Source: Pseudoruegeria sp039972875
GTDB taxonomy: Bacteria; Pseudomonadota; Alphaproteobacteria; Rhodobacterales; Rhodobacteraceae
Assembly: GCA_039972875.1 (NCBI GenBank)
Contig: JBDWMA010000063.1
Coordinates: 31,626-95,625 of the forward strand
Length of the DNA stretch: 64,000 nt
Direction of reading: 5' to 3'
Shown here piece by piece: positions 8,797 to 18,367 of this stretch; position 1 is the stretch's first letter, and every line of letters begins with the position of its first letter. The notes under the pieces were generated by a model that saw only the letters and a list, made by a program, of their open reading frames with translations, ran no database searches and was not told the origin of the DNA. Both the position numbers and the translations under genes were made by a program.

Positions 8797-10020
8797 TTAC
8801 CTGTAGTCCTCCGGACGAATATTATGGCGGGTCAATTTGTCATAAAAGGTTTTCCGCGGAAGCTTTAACGCCTTGGCCGCACCAGATGCATTCCCATGCT
8901 CACGTCGGAGCGCATCCACCAAAAAGGACCGCTCCACCTTAGCCATCCGTTCCGACAACCCCTGTTCTTGAACCTCAACTTCTTCGCCCAAACCCATGGC
9001 AAATCGCATCGCCGCATTCATTAAAGCCCGCGCATTCCCCGGCCAATCTTGCGCCATAAGACGTGATAAAACCTCTGGTGTGATATCAGGAGGTGGAAGT
9101 GCCGCCTGCTCACAGGCGATATTTACGTAATGTCGAAAAAGCACTGGAATGTCTTCGGGCCGTTCTCGTAGGGATGGAATTCGAACGCGCATAACATCAA
9201 GCTTATAGAACAAATCGGGGTTGAATTGACCATCAGCCACTTCGGATTCTAGCGTTCGATAGGTCCCGGCGAGTAACCTGGGGGCCTCTGGCCTATCTAA
9301 TTCTTCCAAAAGGGTAAATTGTGTTTCTGGTGGCAAGGCCGCAATTTCGTCAAAGAACACCGATCCCCCGCCTTCTTCCCGCATCAAAACACGTAATGCC
9401 TGCGGAGACATAGAGGCTGCTGAGAATTTTCGAAACGGTTGCGCGGCCAAATCCGACACCAAGTGGATCACCTCAGCCACTTTCGAAGTCCCGGCTCCGG
9501 CCTCACCTGTTATCAATACCTCGGCCCCGACAGACGCCACACGTCGTACTCGGACCCGCAAATCATCTGCCTGAGGCGATTCACCAAACAGCATACGGGC
9601 GGCTGCATCCCCGTTATGTAATCGTTGACGCAGTTTTCGGTTTTCCAGCACCAGTTTTCGTGTCGCAATTGCCCTGTGAATGACAGCAAGCAGATCTTTG
9701 GAATCACATGGTTTTTCCAGAAAACCAAAGGCTCCTTCAGACATGCCGCGTACGGCCATGGGGATGTCTCCTTCACCAGTTAACAATATGACCGGCAGTT
9801 CTGGATCAACCGATTGCACATGTGCCAAAACGGCGAAACCATCCTTACCCGGCATACGAATATCACTCAGGATGATCCCCTCAAAATCCACTGCAATATG
9901 ATCTTTGGCCTCAATAAAACTGCCCACCAATGTCGGCTGTAAATCAGACAATTCTAATGTCTGGCCTAGCGCCTCACGAATTGCGGCATCGTCATCAACA
10001 AGTAGGATACGGTCAGTCAT
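8797..10020 (-). CDS. dctD: DctD-like response regulator with degenerate AAA+ domain
   Basis: A 407-residue NtrC-type response regulator, partner of DctB. The receiver domain (1-120) is intact with the phospho-acceptor Asp in LSDIRMPG (about residue 53). The central AAA+ domain (about 140-330) is degraded. The Walker A reads GEAGAGTS without its lysine, the GAFTGA loop that touches sigma-54 is absent together with about 18 residues, and the arginine-finger stretch reads FNPDLFYKL. Walker B (FFDEI) remains. The C-terminus (SGAAKALKLPRKTFYDKL) is a Fis-type DNA-binding domain. The ATG at 10020 overlaps the dctB stop (TGATG); a GTG one codon earlier is possible. It probably regulates dctPQM without sigma-54 remodelling. 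Confidence 0.88.
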   Translation of the reverse strand: MTDRILLVDDDAAIREALGQTLELSDLQPTLVGSFIEAKDHIAVDFEGIILSDIRMPGKDGFAVLAHVQSVDPELPVILLTGEGDIPMAVRGMSEGAFGFLEKPCDSKDLLAVIHRAIATRKLVLENRKLRQRLHNGDAAARMLFGESPQADDLRVRVRRVASVGAEVLITGEAGAGTSKVAEVIHLVSDLAAQPFRKFSAASMSPQALRVLMREEGGGSVFFDEIAALPPETQFTLLEELDRPEAPRLLAGTYRTLESEVADGQFNPDLFYKLDVMRVRIPSLRERPEDIPVLFRHYVNIACEQAALPPPDITPEVLSRLMAQDWPGNARALMNAAMRFAMGLGEEVEVQEQGLSERMAKVERSFLVDALRREHGNASGAAKALKLPRKTFYDKLTRHNIRPEDYR

Positions 10021-11792
10021 CACATATTCTCTTTGGCAGGTGTGGTGAGCTCCACGGTGAATACAGCACCACCGTCAGCATGATTGCGCCCCCGTATTTG
10101 GCCGCCAAAACTCTGTACCAGACCATAGGAAATCGACAAGCCCAAGCCCATCCCCTCGGCCCGGCCCACGGCTTTGGTGGTATAAAACGGATCAAATATC
10201 TTTTCAGGATCGTCAAGCCCTGGCCCCGTATCACAAACAGATAAAACAACTTTATTATCAATAAGTTCCATGCTGATATCAATGTTTTTCACATCACTTT
10301 CCCCCATTGCATCGGTGGCATTTGTTACCAGATTTAGGACAACTTGTTGCAAGCGGACTTCACCACCGCGGACAGTGATCTTATTCTTGGGACGAATCCA
10401 ATTCACCAAGACACCTTCTTGTCGCAATCGACTGGATGCAACTTCCAATGCGGCCTCAACCACGGCACTCAGATCCACGTTTGTCATGGGCTCGCTTTCC
10501 TGACGCGCAAATGCCCGTAGGTTCTTGATGATCCGCCCCATACGACGTGCTAGATCGGAAATCCGGGACACATTATTTGCGGCAACCTCAGTTTTCCCAC
10601 GCTCAAGCAACAGCCCTGCATTATCAGAGAAATTCTGTATCGCCATTAGCGGTTGATTTAATTCATGACTGATCCCAGCGGACATCTCACCTAGCGCAGA
10701 TAACTTGCCGGCTTGCACCAAATCGACTTGCGCCTTTTTCAATGCGGCTTCAGCTTCTTCCTTTTCAGAAATTTCCTTTCGTAATGAGAGGTTTGCATTA
10801 GATAGCTCTTGTGTTCTGGCCGCCACGCGTGCCTCTAATGCCGCATTGGAACGCGCCTCAATCTCAAGGCGTTCGCTCAAAGCACGTCTGCGTTCTGTTG
10901 CAACGTACCATATCGCACCAAAAGACAAACACAGGGCCGCAGCCACCAACGCCTGAAGCGTTGCAATTCGTTCCGCAGGCGCAGTGCTGATCAAAACTTC
11001 CCCCTCCATTCCAACGACCGGCAAAGGCTGAGTCATATGAAGAGCGCGGATCGGAATGTAACGCCCCGCATCCACTGCCCAAAGATCATGGCCAGCAATG
11101 TTATAATCCTGATACGAGAAAAAAGGCTTCAGCTGGTCTGTAAAGTAGGATGTGCTAGAAGCCGTGGTCCCGCGGGTGCGCAACAGCAACTCTGATCGAT
11201 TGGACACAAACACCACACCCGAAGCGTCCACAAAATAGATCGCCTGTGCCCCGCCGCGCCAGTCGCTTTCCTCAACGGCCTCCATGTCGACCTTAACGAT
11301 CACGGCCCCGAAAGGGGGACCGCCATCCAGCAAAGGCGCAGAAAAATAAAAGACCCGCTGCCCAGAGGCATCGACTTGCGCATGATAGCTTCCTACGGCG
11401 CCTTGCATTGCTCTGGAAAAATAAGGCGTCAGTGAAATGTTGGCTGAACCTCTTGGGTTAGAGGACGCCAGTATTTTTCCCGATGCGTCTGCCAACTGGA
11501 TTTCAAGCGTTCCAAGTTTATCCGATGCTTCAAGCAATACGGCGTTTGCCTGTTCGGCCAATTCTGGGTCCTGAATTCTACGGATGAGCTCTGGGTGATC
11601 GGCCAACAGAACCGCTGCTTGTCTGAATTGTTGCAATCCGCTGGTCAGACGCCCTGATGCAAGGGACAAATCAGCCCGACCTTGTTCAGCGATTGGTTTT
11701 AACGCCGCGCTAAATCCAACCCACCAAACCGAGCCGGAAAAACCAACAACTGCAATAATAAAAGCGAAAACAGCCAAAGCCTTACGCGTCAT
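10020..11792 (-). CDS. dctB: Sensor histidine kinase DctB
   Basis: A 590-residue membrane sensor kinase for C4-dicarboxylates or related ligands. A first membrane helix (about 5-27) and a second (about 277-297) enclose a periplasmic Cache-like sensor domain. After a coiled-coil linker (about 305-365) comes the phospho-acceptor H-box SAGISHELNQPL with His376, then the N-box VVLNLVTNATDAM, the G1 box DTGPGLDD and G2 box GMGLGLSIS. The TGATG overlap with dctD indicates coupled translation. It is divergent from the P450 gene. Confidence 0.92.
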   Translation of the reverse strand: MTRKALAVFAFIIAVVGFSGSVWWVGFSAALKPIAEQGRADLSLASGRLTSGLQQFRQAAVLLADHPELIRRIQDPELAEQANAVLLEASDKLGTLEIQLADASGKILASSNPRGSANISLTPYFSRAMQGAVGSYHAQVDASGQRVFYFSAPLLDGGPPFGAVIVKVDMEAVEESDWRGGAQAIYFVDASGVVFVSNRSELLLRTRGTTASSTSYFTDQLKPFFSYQDYNIAGHDLWAVDAGRYIPIRALHMTQPLPVVGMEGEVLISTAPAERIATLQALVAAALCLSFGAIWYVATERRRALSERLEIEARSNAALEARVAARTQELSNANLSLRKEISEKEEAEAALKKAQVDLVQAGKLSALGEMSAGISHELNQPLMAIQNFSDNAGLLLERGKTEVAANNVSRISDLARRMGRIIKNLRAFARQESEPMTNVDLSAVVEAALEVASSRLRQEGVLVNWIRPKNKITVRGGEVRLQQVVLNLVTNATDAMGESDVKNIDISMELIDNKVVLSVCDTGPGLDDPEKIFDPFYTTKAVGRAEGMGLGLSISYGLVQSFGGQIRGRNHADGGAVFTVELTTPAKENM

Positions 11793-11902
11793 ACATGCTC
11801 CGAACGTTTAGGGGCCCAAAGGAGTTTAAACAGTATGACGAAGCCCTTGCATTGACCAGATTCATTCGGTTCATTGCAACAATATGAATTGAAAGGCCCA
11901 CC

Positions 11903-13075
11903 ATGGAGTCCCTCCGACAATCCCCAACTGACCCAGTGTTTGTGCAGAACCCTTATCCCTTTTACGACTCTCTCCGTACCCATGGGGATTTGTTTTACTG
12001 GGAAGACTATGACATGGTCTGTGCCCAGAGTTACGCTGCCGTAAACATGCTGTTACGTGATCGCAGGCTCGGTCGCGAAATCCCATCCGATCAGCGAAAC
12101 CCTATCCCAGAGCGGTTACAACCCTTTTATGATGTCGAAGCCCATTCCATGTTGGAGCTTGAAGGCCCCAAACAGAAAAGACTGCGCGGGTTGGTGTTGC
12201 GAGCTTTCACCTCTCGCCGGATCAAGGCGCTGGGACCAGAAATAGAAGCCCTCTGCCATAGCTTAATCGACCAGTTCCCTACAGGAGAAGTTGATCTGCT
12301 CACGGCCTATGCGCAGGAAATTCCCGTGATCATTATTGCACGTTTGCTCGGCGTCCCAGAAGAAATAAGGGGGGATCTGCTGCGATGGTCCAATGCGATG
12401 GTCACCATGTATCAGGCCGGACGCACCGCCAAGGACGAGGCCGCCGCTATCTCTGCCACAATCGATTTTGTCGACTTCATGCGTGGACATGTTGAAGCGC
12501 GCCGTTCAACACCAAAGGATGATCTGATCTCCGAATTAATCGCAGCCGAAGAAGACGGAGAGCGACTGTCCACCGATGAACTTATTACCACATGTATTCT
12601 GCTTTTGAATGCAGGCCATGAGGCCACCGTCCACAGTATGGGAAATGGCATAAAAACCTTGTTGGAACGTGGGTTGATTGCGCAAACGGATGGCATCGAG
12701 ACACTGACCGAAGAAATACTTCGGTTTGATCCTCCACTTCATATGTTCACCCGTTGGGCCTATGAGGACATTGATGTTGGCAAACAACGCATCAAAGCTG
12801 GAACGCAGGTCGGGTGTCTTCTGGCCGCCGCCAATCGTGATCCGGAAATCTGGGAGGATCCACAACTATTTGACCCCAAACGGTTTATTAAACCAAACAC
12901 CAGCTTTGGGGCTGGGGCACATTTTTGTGTAGGTGCGCCTCTGGCCAGACTGGAACTACAAATTGCATTACCGATTTTATTTGGGCGCTGCCCAAACCTA
13001 GCCTTCGCGGCCCCCCCAAGTTACGGAAACGTCTATCACTTCCATGGATTAACCTCGTTGCGTGTCCGCTATTGA
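11903..13075 (+). CDS. Cytochrome P450
   Basis: A 390-residue soluble bacterial P450 that would hydroxylate or oxidise a small hydrophobic substrate using electrons from a ferredoxin and its reductase. The I-helix oxygen-activation motif AGHEAT, the ExxR motif (EEILR) and the heme-thiolate loop SFGAGAHFCVGAPLARLE with its cysteine are intact. No dedicated ferredoxin gene is adjacent. The substrate is unknown. It is a single-gene unit divergent from dctB, with the Lrp gene converging on it. Confidence 0.93.
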   Translation: MESLRQSPTDPVFVQNPYPFYDSLRTHGDLFYWEDYDMVCAQSYAAVNMLLRDRRLGREIPSDQRNPIPERLQPFYDVEAHSMLELEGPKQKRLRGLVLRAFTSRRIKALGPEIEALCHSLIDQFPTGEVDLLTAYAQEIPVIIIARLLGVPEEIRGDLLRWSNAMVTMYQAGRTAKDEAAAISATIDFVDFMRGHVEARRSTPKDDLISELIAAEEDGERLSTDELITTCILLLNAGHEATVHSMGNGIKTLLERGLIAQTDGIETLTEEILRFDPPLHMFTRWAYEDIDVGKQRIKAGTQVGCLLAAANRDPEIWEDPQLFDPKRFIKPNTSFGAGAHFCVGAPLARLELQIALPILFGRCPNLAFAAPPSYGNVYHFHGLTSLRVRY

Positions 13076-13162
13076 TCCCCCATCAACAGGGCGCGGTCAA
13101 TCATCGCCACCCGCAAGAGGTAAAATGCCTCGCGCGGGCGGCTGCTATCCAGTTACAACTGA

Positions 13163-13624
13163 TCAAAGGGGCAACAAATTGGTGGATTTCAACTCCTCCA
13201 TCGACAGTAACGCAGTGACATTATAAATCCGAACTTCACCAATCAAAGCTTGATAAAACACATCATACGCACGGGCATTTTCAACACGAACTTTGAGGAT
13301 ATAATCGATATCCCCAGCCAGCCGATGCGCCTCTTGAACTTCGGGGCGTTCCTTGAGCGTTTTCAGAAATTTTTGCTGCCACTCAGACTCATGTTCTGAG
13401 GTTCTGATTAGCACGAAGAAACAAGCCTCAAACCCCAGTGCTTCGGCATCCAGCATCACGGTTTGTTGCTTGATAATCCCCGACCCTCGCAGCTTGCGGA
13501 TTCTATTCCACACAGGCGTCTTGGAAGAGCCCACTTTGCGTGCAATTTCATCCAGAGACTGCCCCGCATCGCGTTGCAGCTCCCCAAGAATTTTCCGGTC
13601 TACCTCATCCAGTCGGACAGACAT
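13163..13624 (-). CDS. Lrp/AsnC-family transcriptional regulator
   Basis: A 153-residue regulator. The N-terminal helix-turn-helix (residues about 5-60) includes LDEIARKVGSSKTPVWNRIRKL; the C-terminal RAM domain carries AGDIDYILKVRV, the effector-binding and oligomerisation motif. It is divergently placed against cysG with a 142-base AT-rich spacer, the usual geometry for a local regulator, so it probably controls the sulfur assimilation operon. The effector is unknown; a cysteine-pathway intermediate is a guess. Confidence 0.9.
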   Translation of the reverse strand: MSVRLDEVDRKILGELQRDAGQSLDEIARKVGSSKTPVWNRIRKLRGSGIIKQQTVMLDAEALGFEACFFVLIRTSEHESEWQQKFLKTLKERPEVQEAHRLAGDIDYILKVRVENARAYDVFYQALIGEVRIYNVTALLSMEELKSTNLLPL

Positions 13625-13766
13625 TCCATGTTTCCCTTCAATTCAGAACAAACAGACTTCCAGATCCGAATGTCGGGACATACGTCCTTATTGGCAAGCG
13701 CATATAGTAAAATAGTGGGAAAATATCCTATATTAGACATCAGAAACACACAAAGGGTGACTTCAG

Positions 13767-15161
13767 GTGCAACATTTTCCGATCTTTCTGGCCGTCGCGG
13801 GCCGCAAAATCGCCCTTTCGGGTGGTGGCGCTGCTGCTGTGGCCAAGGTTCGGTTGTTACTGAAAACCGAAGCACACATCTTTGTCTACGCCCCTAATCC
13901 GGTCCAAGAAATTGCCGATTGGGCAGATGCTGGAAAACTCACACTATTGCGGCGTGATTTTCAGGCAGATGACGCCATCGACACGGCATTGTTCTACGCT
14001 GCAAACGAAGATGACATTCTGGACACGAAATTCGCCGCCTTGGCAAAAACCGATGGCGCAATGGTCAATATTGTCGACAATTTGGCCGACAGCGAATTTC
14101 TAACGCCCGCGATTGTGGACCGCGACCCAGTGACCATCGCTATTGGTACCGAAGGGGCGGCCCCGGTTCTGGCCCGTGCAATCAAACGCGATCTAGAGGA
14201 ACGGCTTCCCGCACAGCTCGGTGTCTTAGCCAAGATCGGTAAATCTTTTCGCGCATCAGCAAAGGCCCTGCCCTTTGGTCGAGCCCGTCGTGATTTCTGG
14301 TCCTCATATTATTTTGCGAAAGGCCCTGCAGCGATTGATCACGGCACCGATGCCGTTAAAACGACGTTATACGCGCTCCTAAACGAACACCTTGGCCAGA
14401 GCCAGCCTACTGGACATGTGGATTTTGTCGGTGCAGGCCCTGGCGACCCAGAGCTTTTGACCCTCAAGGCACGAAATGCGCTCCATGAGGCGGATGTGGT
14501 TTTGCATGACCGTTTGGTTCCCTCTGAGATCCTCGAACTTGCCCGCCGCGAGGCTACGATTATCGAAACGGGCAAGACCGGATTTGGGCAAGCCATGTCG
14601 CAATCTGATATCAATGCTCTGATTATTGAACATGCATCCCTCGGCGCGCAGGTTGTTCGTTTGAAATCCGGTGACCCCACTGTGTTTGGTCGTCTAGACG
14701 AAGAGATCGACGCGCTAAACGCGGCCTCTATTAGCTGGCGGATCGTTCCGGGCATCACGGCAGCCTCTGCTGCTGTGGCAGCCATCGGTCAAAGCCTCAC
14801 CAAACGCGACCGCAACGGGTCGGTTCGACTGTTGACGGCGCATGATATGCAAGGCTTTGCAGAGCATGACTGGAAAACACTAGCCCGCCCCGGCACCGTC
14901 GCCGCCATTTACATGGGCAAAACCGCTGCTCGCTTTATCCAGGGGCGCCTGCTGATGCATGGCGCTGCTGCTGATACCCCAGTCACCCTTATTGAAAACG
15001 CCAGCCAGCCAAGCCAGCGCATCCTTGCGACGACTTTGGCTGAGCTGACCACCGCCCTTGCCGAAACCCCGCTGACGGGCCCGGCACTCACCCTTTATGG
15101 TTTAGCGCCCCGCGCGGCGCTGGATCTTGCAGAGACCTTGAATGAAAAGGAATTCGCGTAA
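13767..15161 (+). CDS. cysG: Siroheme synthase (CysG)
   Basis: Makes siroheme, the cofactor of sulfite reductase, from uroporphyrinogen III. The 464-residue protein has an N-terminal precorrin-2 dehydrogenase/ferrochelatase domain (1-200), with a GGG NAD-binding turn in SGGGAAAVAKV, and a C-terminal SAM-dependent methyltransferase domain (about 215-455) starting VDFVGAGPGDPELLTLKA. The start is GTG, with AAAGGGTGA upstream. It is the first gene of an operon in which the following genes overlap end to end, consistent with coupled production of enzyme and cofactor. Confidence 0.95.
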   Translation: MQHFPIFLAVAGRKIALSGGGAAAVAKVRLLLKTEAHIFVYAPNPVQEIADWADAGKLTLLRRDFQADDAIDTALFYAANEDDILDTKFAALAKTDGAMVNIVDNLADSEFLTPAIVDRDPVTIAIGTEGAAPVLARAIKRDLEERLPAQLGVLAKIGKSFRASAKALPFGRARRDFWSSYYFAKGPAAIDHGTDAVKTTLYALLNEHLGQSQPTGHVDFVGAGPGDPELLTLKARNALHEADVVLHDRLVPSEILELARREATIIETGKTGFGQAMSQSDINALIIEHASLGAQVVRLKSGDPTVFGRLDEEIDALNAASISWRIVPGITAASAAVAAIGQSLTKRDRNGSVRLLTAHDMQGFAEHDWKTLARPGTVAAIYMGKTAARFIQGRLLMHGAAADTPVTLIENASQPSQRILATTLAELTTALAETPLTGPALTLYGLAPRAALDLAETLNEKEFA

Positions 15162-15463
15162 TGGCACGCCAATTCACCCCTAAAGTTGTGACAGCAAATA
15201 CCCTGATTGAAGGGGACGTTGTTTATTTGGATTCCCAAAACGCATGGACCTCTCATCATGCAGAGGCGGCGTTGTTTGACGACGAAGAATTGGCAAACGA
15301 CCGCCTCGCCTTTGGCGCAGCACAGAGCGAAACCGTTGTTGGTGTTTACCTCGCCGATGCCACAGCTGGTGAAAACGGTCCCACCCCCACCCACTTCCGC
15401 GAGGAGTTCCGCGCCGTCGGACCCTCCAACTACAATCATGGCAAGCAAGCGGAGCAGGCATAA
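15161..15463 (+). CDS. DUF2849 protein in sulfite reductase operon
   Basis: A 100-residue soluble protein of the DUF2849 family, found almost always between cysG and cysI in alphaproteobacteria. It starts inside the cysG stop codon (TAATG) and ends in the same way at cysI. No catalytic motif is visible. The strict position suggests an accessory role in sulfite reductase assembly, but this is not known. Confidence 0.85.
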   Translation: MARQFTPKVVTANTLIEGDVVYLDSQNAWTSHHAEAALFDDEELANDRLAFGAAQSETVVGVYLADATAGENGPTPTHFREEFRAVGPSNYNHGKQAEQA

Positions 15464-17133
15464 TGTATAAGTATAATGATTTCGACGAAGCTTTTATTCG
15501 GTCCCGCACAGCACAGTTCCGCAAGCAGGTGGAACGTCGCGTCGCAGGTAACTTGACCGAAGACGAATTTAAACCACTGCGCTTGATGAATGGTTTGTAT
15601 TTGCAATTGCACGCTTACATGCTGCGGGTTGCGATTCCATATGGTACGTTGAATTCCGGTCAGATGCGCCAGCTCGCCTTTATTGCGGACAAATGGGACA
15701 AGGGCTACGGCCATTTCACCACACGTCAGAACATCCAGTACAACTGGCCAAAACTGACGGATGTACCTGATATGCTGGATGCTTTGGCTGATGTAGAAAT
15801 GCACGCCAACCAAACATCGGGCAACACTATCCGTAACGTGACCAGCGACCATTTCGCCGGTGCCGCCCCGGATGAGATCGAAGACCCACGTGCTGTGGCT
15901 GAATTGCTGCGTCAGTGGTCTACCGACCACCCAGAATTTCAATTTCTGGGCCGCAAATTCAAAATCGCCGTCGGCGCATCAGATCAGGACCGCGCGGTTC
16001 TGAAAGCCCATGACCTTGCCGTGCGTGTTGTGAAAAACGACGCAGGTGAAACTGGATATGAGATCATCATCGGAGGCGGATTGGGCCGCACGCCAATGAT
16101 CGGCAAAGTGTTGCAAGACTTTTTGCCGCGCGAAGATTTGCTCCCTTATGTAGAAAGCGTTCTGACCGTCTATAACACGCTGGGGCGTCGCGATAACAAA
16201 TACAAAGCTCGGATCAAAATCACCGTCCATGAAAATGGACTCGATGAGATCCGCGCCCTTGTCGAGGAACAATTCGCACTGCTTCAGCCAACGTTCAACG
16301 GATTCGATCAGGAGCTTCTGGAAGAGATCAAGACTTACTTCCCGGCCCCATCCTACATCAACGCTCCGCTGGATGCCTATGAAGTTGCGTACAAAAATGA
16401 TCCTGTCTTCCGCAGCTGGGTCGACACGAACCTAAGTGCGCACAAGAACGAGAATTACGCTATCGCAACGATCTCGATCAAAAAGCATGGTGACACACCG
16501 GGGGACGCCAGCAGTGAACAAATGCGCGTCATGGCGGATCTGGCCGAAGAATTCAGCCACGATGAGCTGCGCATCAGCCACGAGCAGAACGTTATCCTAC
16601 CGCATGTGCACAAGAGCCACTTGCCTATGATCCACGCCCGCCTGCATCAGGTTGGTTTGGCCACGGCGAACATTGGTCTGGTGTCTGATATCATCGCATG
16701 TCCCGGCATGGATTATTGTGCCCTTGCGACAGCACGTTCGATCCCGGTCGCTCAGAAAATCGCAACGCGGTTTGATGAGCTAAAGCTGGAGCATGATATC
16801 GGCGCCCTAAAGATTAAGATCTCTGGCTGTATCAATGCCTGTGGCCATCACCACGTCGGCCATATTGGGATCCTTGGTTTGGATCGCGCCGGGGTTGAGA
16901 ATTACCAGATCACTCTGGGCGGAGACGGTTCGGAAAATGCTGCGATTGGCGAACGTGCTGGTCCCGGTTTTGCCTATGACGAAATCGTACCTGCCATTGA
17001 ACGTCTGGTTCTAGGCTATCTCGACCTACGTAATACTCCTGAGGAAACCTTCCTCGACGCTTATCGCCGCCTTGGCGCTGCGCCTTTCAAAGCAATCCTT
17101 TATCCGGAGGCTAAGACACGAAATGCCGCTTGA
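15463..17133 (+). CDS. cysI: Sulfite reductase hemoprotein (nitrite/sulfite reductase family)
   Basis: Reduces sulfite to sulfide with six electrons using a coupled siroheme and [4Fe-4S] centre. The 556-residue protein shows the duplicated ferredoxin-like and siroheme-binding architecture. The cluster cysteines are in ACPGMDYC and SGCINACGHH (C-x6-C ... C-x3-C). The family also includes nitrite reductases, but the neighbours cysG, cysH and DUF934 indicate sulfite as substrate. There is no cysJ flavoprotein, so electrons probably come from ferredoxin, fitting the ferredoxin-NADP reductase gene downstream. Confidence 0.93.
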   Translation: MYKYNDFDEAFIRSRTAQFRKQVERRVAGNLTEDEFKPLRLMNGLYLQLHAYMLRVAIPYGTLNSGQMRQLAFIADKWDKGYGHFTTRQNIQYNWPKLTDVPDMLDALADVEMHANQTSGNTIRNVTSDHFAGAAPDEIEDPRAVAELLRQWSTDHPEFQFLGRKFKIAVGASDQDRAVLKAHDLAVRVVKNDAGETGYEIIIGGGLGRTPMIGKVLQDFLPREDLLPYVESVLTVYNTLGRRDNKYKARIKITVHENGLDEIRALVEEQFALLQPTFNGFDQELLEEIKTYFPAPSYINAPLDAYEVAYKNDPVFRSWVDTNLSAHKNENYAIATISIKKHGDTPGDASSEQMRVMADLAEEFSHDELRISHEQNVILPHVHKSHLPMIHARLHQVGLATANIGLVSDIIACPGMDYCALATARSIPVAQKIATRFDELKLEHDIGALKIKISGCINACGHHHVGHIGILGLDRAGVENYQITLGGDGSENAAIGERAGPGFAYDEIVPAIERLVLGYLDLRNTPEETFLDAYRRLGAAPFKAILYPEAKTRNAA

Positions 17134-17878
17134 AGCCCCTACAGAATCCGTCGTCGGCCGCGTTAAAACACTGAACGCGCGTTATAAACATCATTCTGCA
17201 ACTTCCGTTCTTGAACGGGCTTTGCAGGATGCACAGGTTGGGCGCACTGCGCTGGTCTCCTCTTTTGGGGCGGAGTCTGTCGTATTGTTACACATGGTTT
17301 CGATCATGGATCGCACAACGCCAGTTTTGTTTTTGGACACTGAAATGCTGTTTCCAGAAACACTGTCCTATCAGCAAGAGCTGTCAGAACGGCTTGGTCT
17401 AAACAATGTGCAGGTCATCAAACCGCCACGGGACGAAGTGTTTCTGAAAGACAATGAAGGTCTTCTGCATCAATCAGACACCAACGCGTGCTGTAACTTG
17501 CGCAAAACACAGCCCCTTCAGCGCGCGCTAGCGCCATATGACGCTTGGATCACAGGTCGGAAACGGTTCCAATCCGGTCAACGAGCCGATTTGGATTTCT
17601 TTGAGAACGAAAAAAACCTGCGGATCAAAGTAAATCCATTGGCGCATTGGGACCGTCTTGCGGTTGCCGAATATATGGTTGAAAATCGGCTACCACGACA
17701 CCCACTGGTCGCCAAAGGCTATCCTTCTATCGGCTGTGCGCCGTGCACTTCGCCCGTAGAAGAGGGTGAAGATGAACGTGCAGGCCGTTGGCGGAACACA
17801 GAAAAAACAGAATGCGGCATCCATTTCGTTGATGGGCGCATGGTACGCGGCCCCCTGCCGCAAGGAGCGACACAATGA
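17123..17878 (+). CDS. cysH: Assimilatory adenylyl-sulfate (APS) reductase, CysH family
   Basis: Reduces activated sulfate to sulfite with thioredoxin. The 251-residue protein has the SSFGAESVVLLHM nucleotide-binding region, and the two cysteine pairs that bind a [4Fe-4S] cluster: CC in ACCNLRK and CAPC in IGCAPCTSP. The C-terminal ECGIH carries the catalytic cysteine. The CC/CxxC pattern marks the APS-using type rather than the PAPS-only E. coli type. The ATG at 17123 has CCGGAGG upstream and overlaps the cysI end by 11 bases. Confidence 0.95.
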   Translation: MPLEAPTESVVGRVKTLNARYKHHSATSVLERALQDAQVGRTALVSSFGAESVVLLHMVSIMDRTTPVLFLDTEMLFPETLSYQQELSERLGLNNVQVIKPPRDEVFLKDNEGLLHQSDTNACCNLRKTQPLQRALAPYDAWITGRKRFQSGQRADLDFFENEKNLRIKVNPLAHWDRLAVAEYMVENRLPRHPLVAKGYPSIGCAPCTSPVEEGEDERAGRWRNTEKTECGIHFVDGRMVRGPLPQGATQ

Positions 17879-18294
17879 GCGTTATTGTAACCGATACAGG
17901 TTTTGGAACCGATGATTGGACCGCTGATATCATCGCAGTGGCCGATCTTGCTGCCAACGATGCGAGCCCTGCAATTGCGATTGATCTGAACTCTGATTCT
18001 GATCCATCCCTCCTGAGGGAACGTCTTGCAGACATCGACATGATCCGCATCGATTTTCCCAGCTTTGCAGATGGCCGTGGGTTCACCATTGCCAAACGTC
18101 TGCGCCAAATGGGTTACTCTGGCCGGTTGCGGGCACGTGGTCATGTGATCAGCGATCAATATGCCATGGCCCGTCGTGTTGGTTTTGACGAAGTCGAAAT
18201 CAATGATGATTTGGCGGCCCGCCAACCTGAATCCGAATGGCTTTTTCGTGCCAACTGGAAAGCCAGCGATTATCAGAACCGCCTGCGGGCCTAA
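17875..18294 (+). CDS. DUF934 protein
   Basis: A 139-residue protein of the DUF934 family, a constant companion of sulfite reductase and APS reductase genes in proteobacteria. It overlaps cysH by ATGA. A characteristic stretch is IDFPSFADGRGFTIAKRLR, followed by GYSGRLRARGHVISDQ. The biochemical role is unknown; context suggests an accessory function in sulfite reduction. Confidence 0.88.
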   Translation: MSVIVTDTGFGTDDWTADIIAVADLAANDASPAIAIDLNSDSDPSLLRERLADIDMIRIDFPSFADGRGFTIAKRLRQMGYSGRLRARGHVISDQYAMARRVGFDEVEINDDLAARQPESEWLFRANWKASDYQNRLRA

Positions 18295-18340
18295 GCCGCA
18301 TACCGTACTGACTACATTCACCTTATGACACATGCAGAGG

Positions 18341-18359
18341 GCGGAGGATTTTCCTCCGC
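18341..18359 (+). promoter_or_regulatory. Hairpin containing the Shine-Dalgarno-like GGAGGA before fpr
   Basis: GCGGAGGA and TCCTCCGC form a perfect 8-bp stem with a TTT loop, ending 8 bases before the preferred fpr ATG at 18368. The stem buries the only strong anti-16S-complementary stretch nearby. There is no U-tract, so it is not a normal terminator. A translational control element is possible. Confidence 0.45.
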
Positions 18360-18367
18360 TGATTGAT

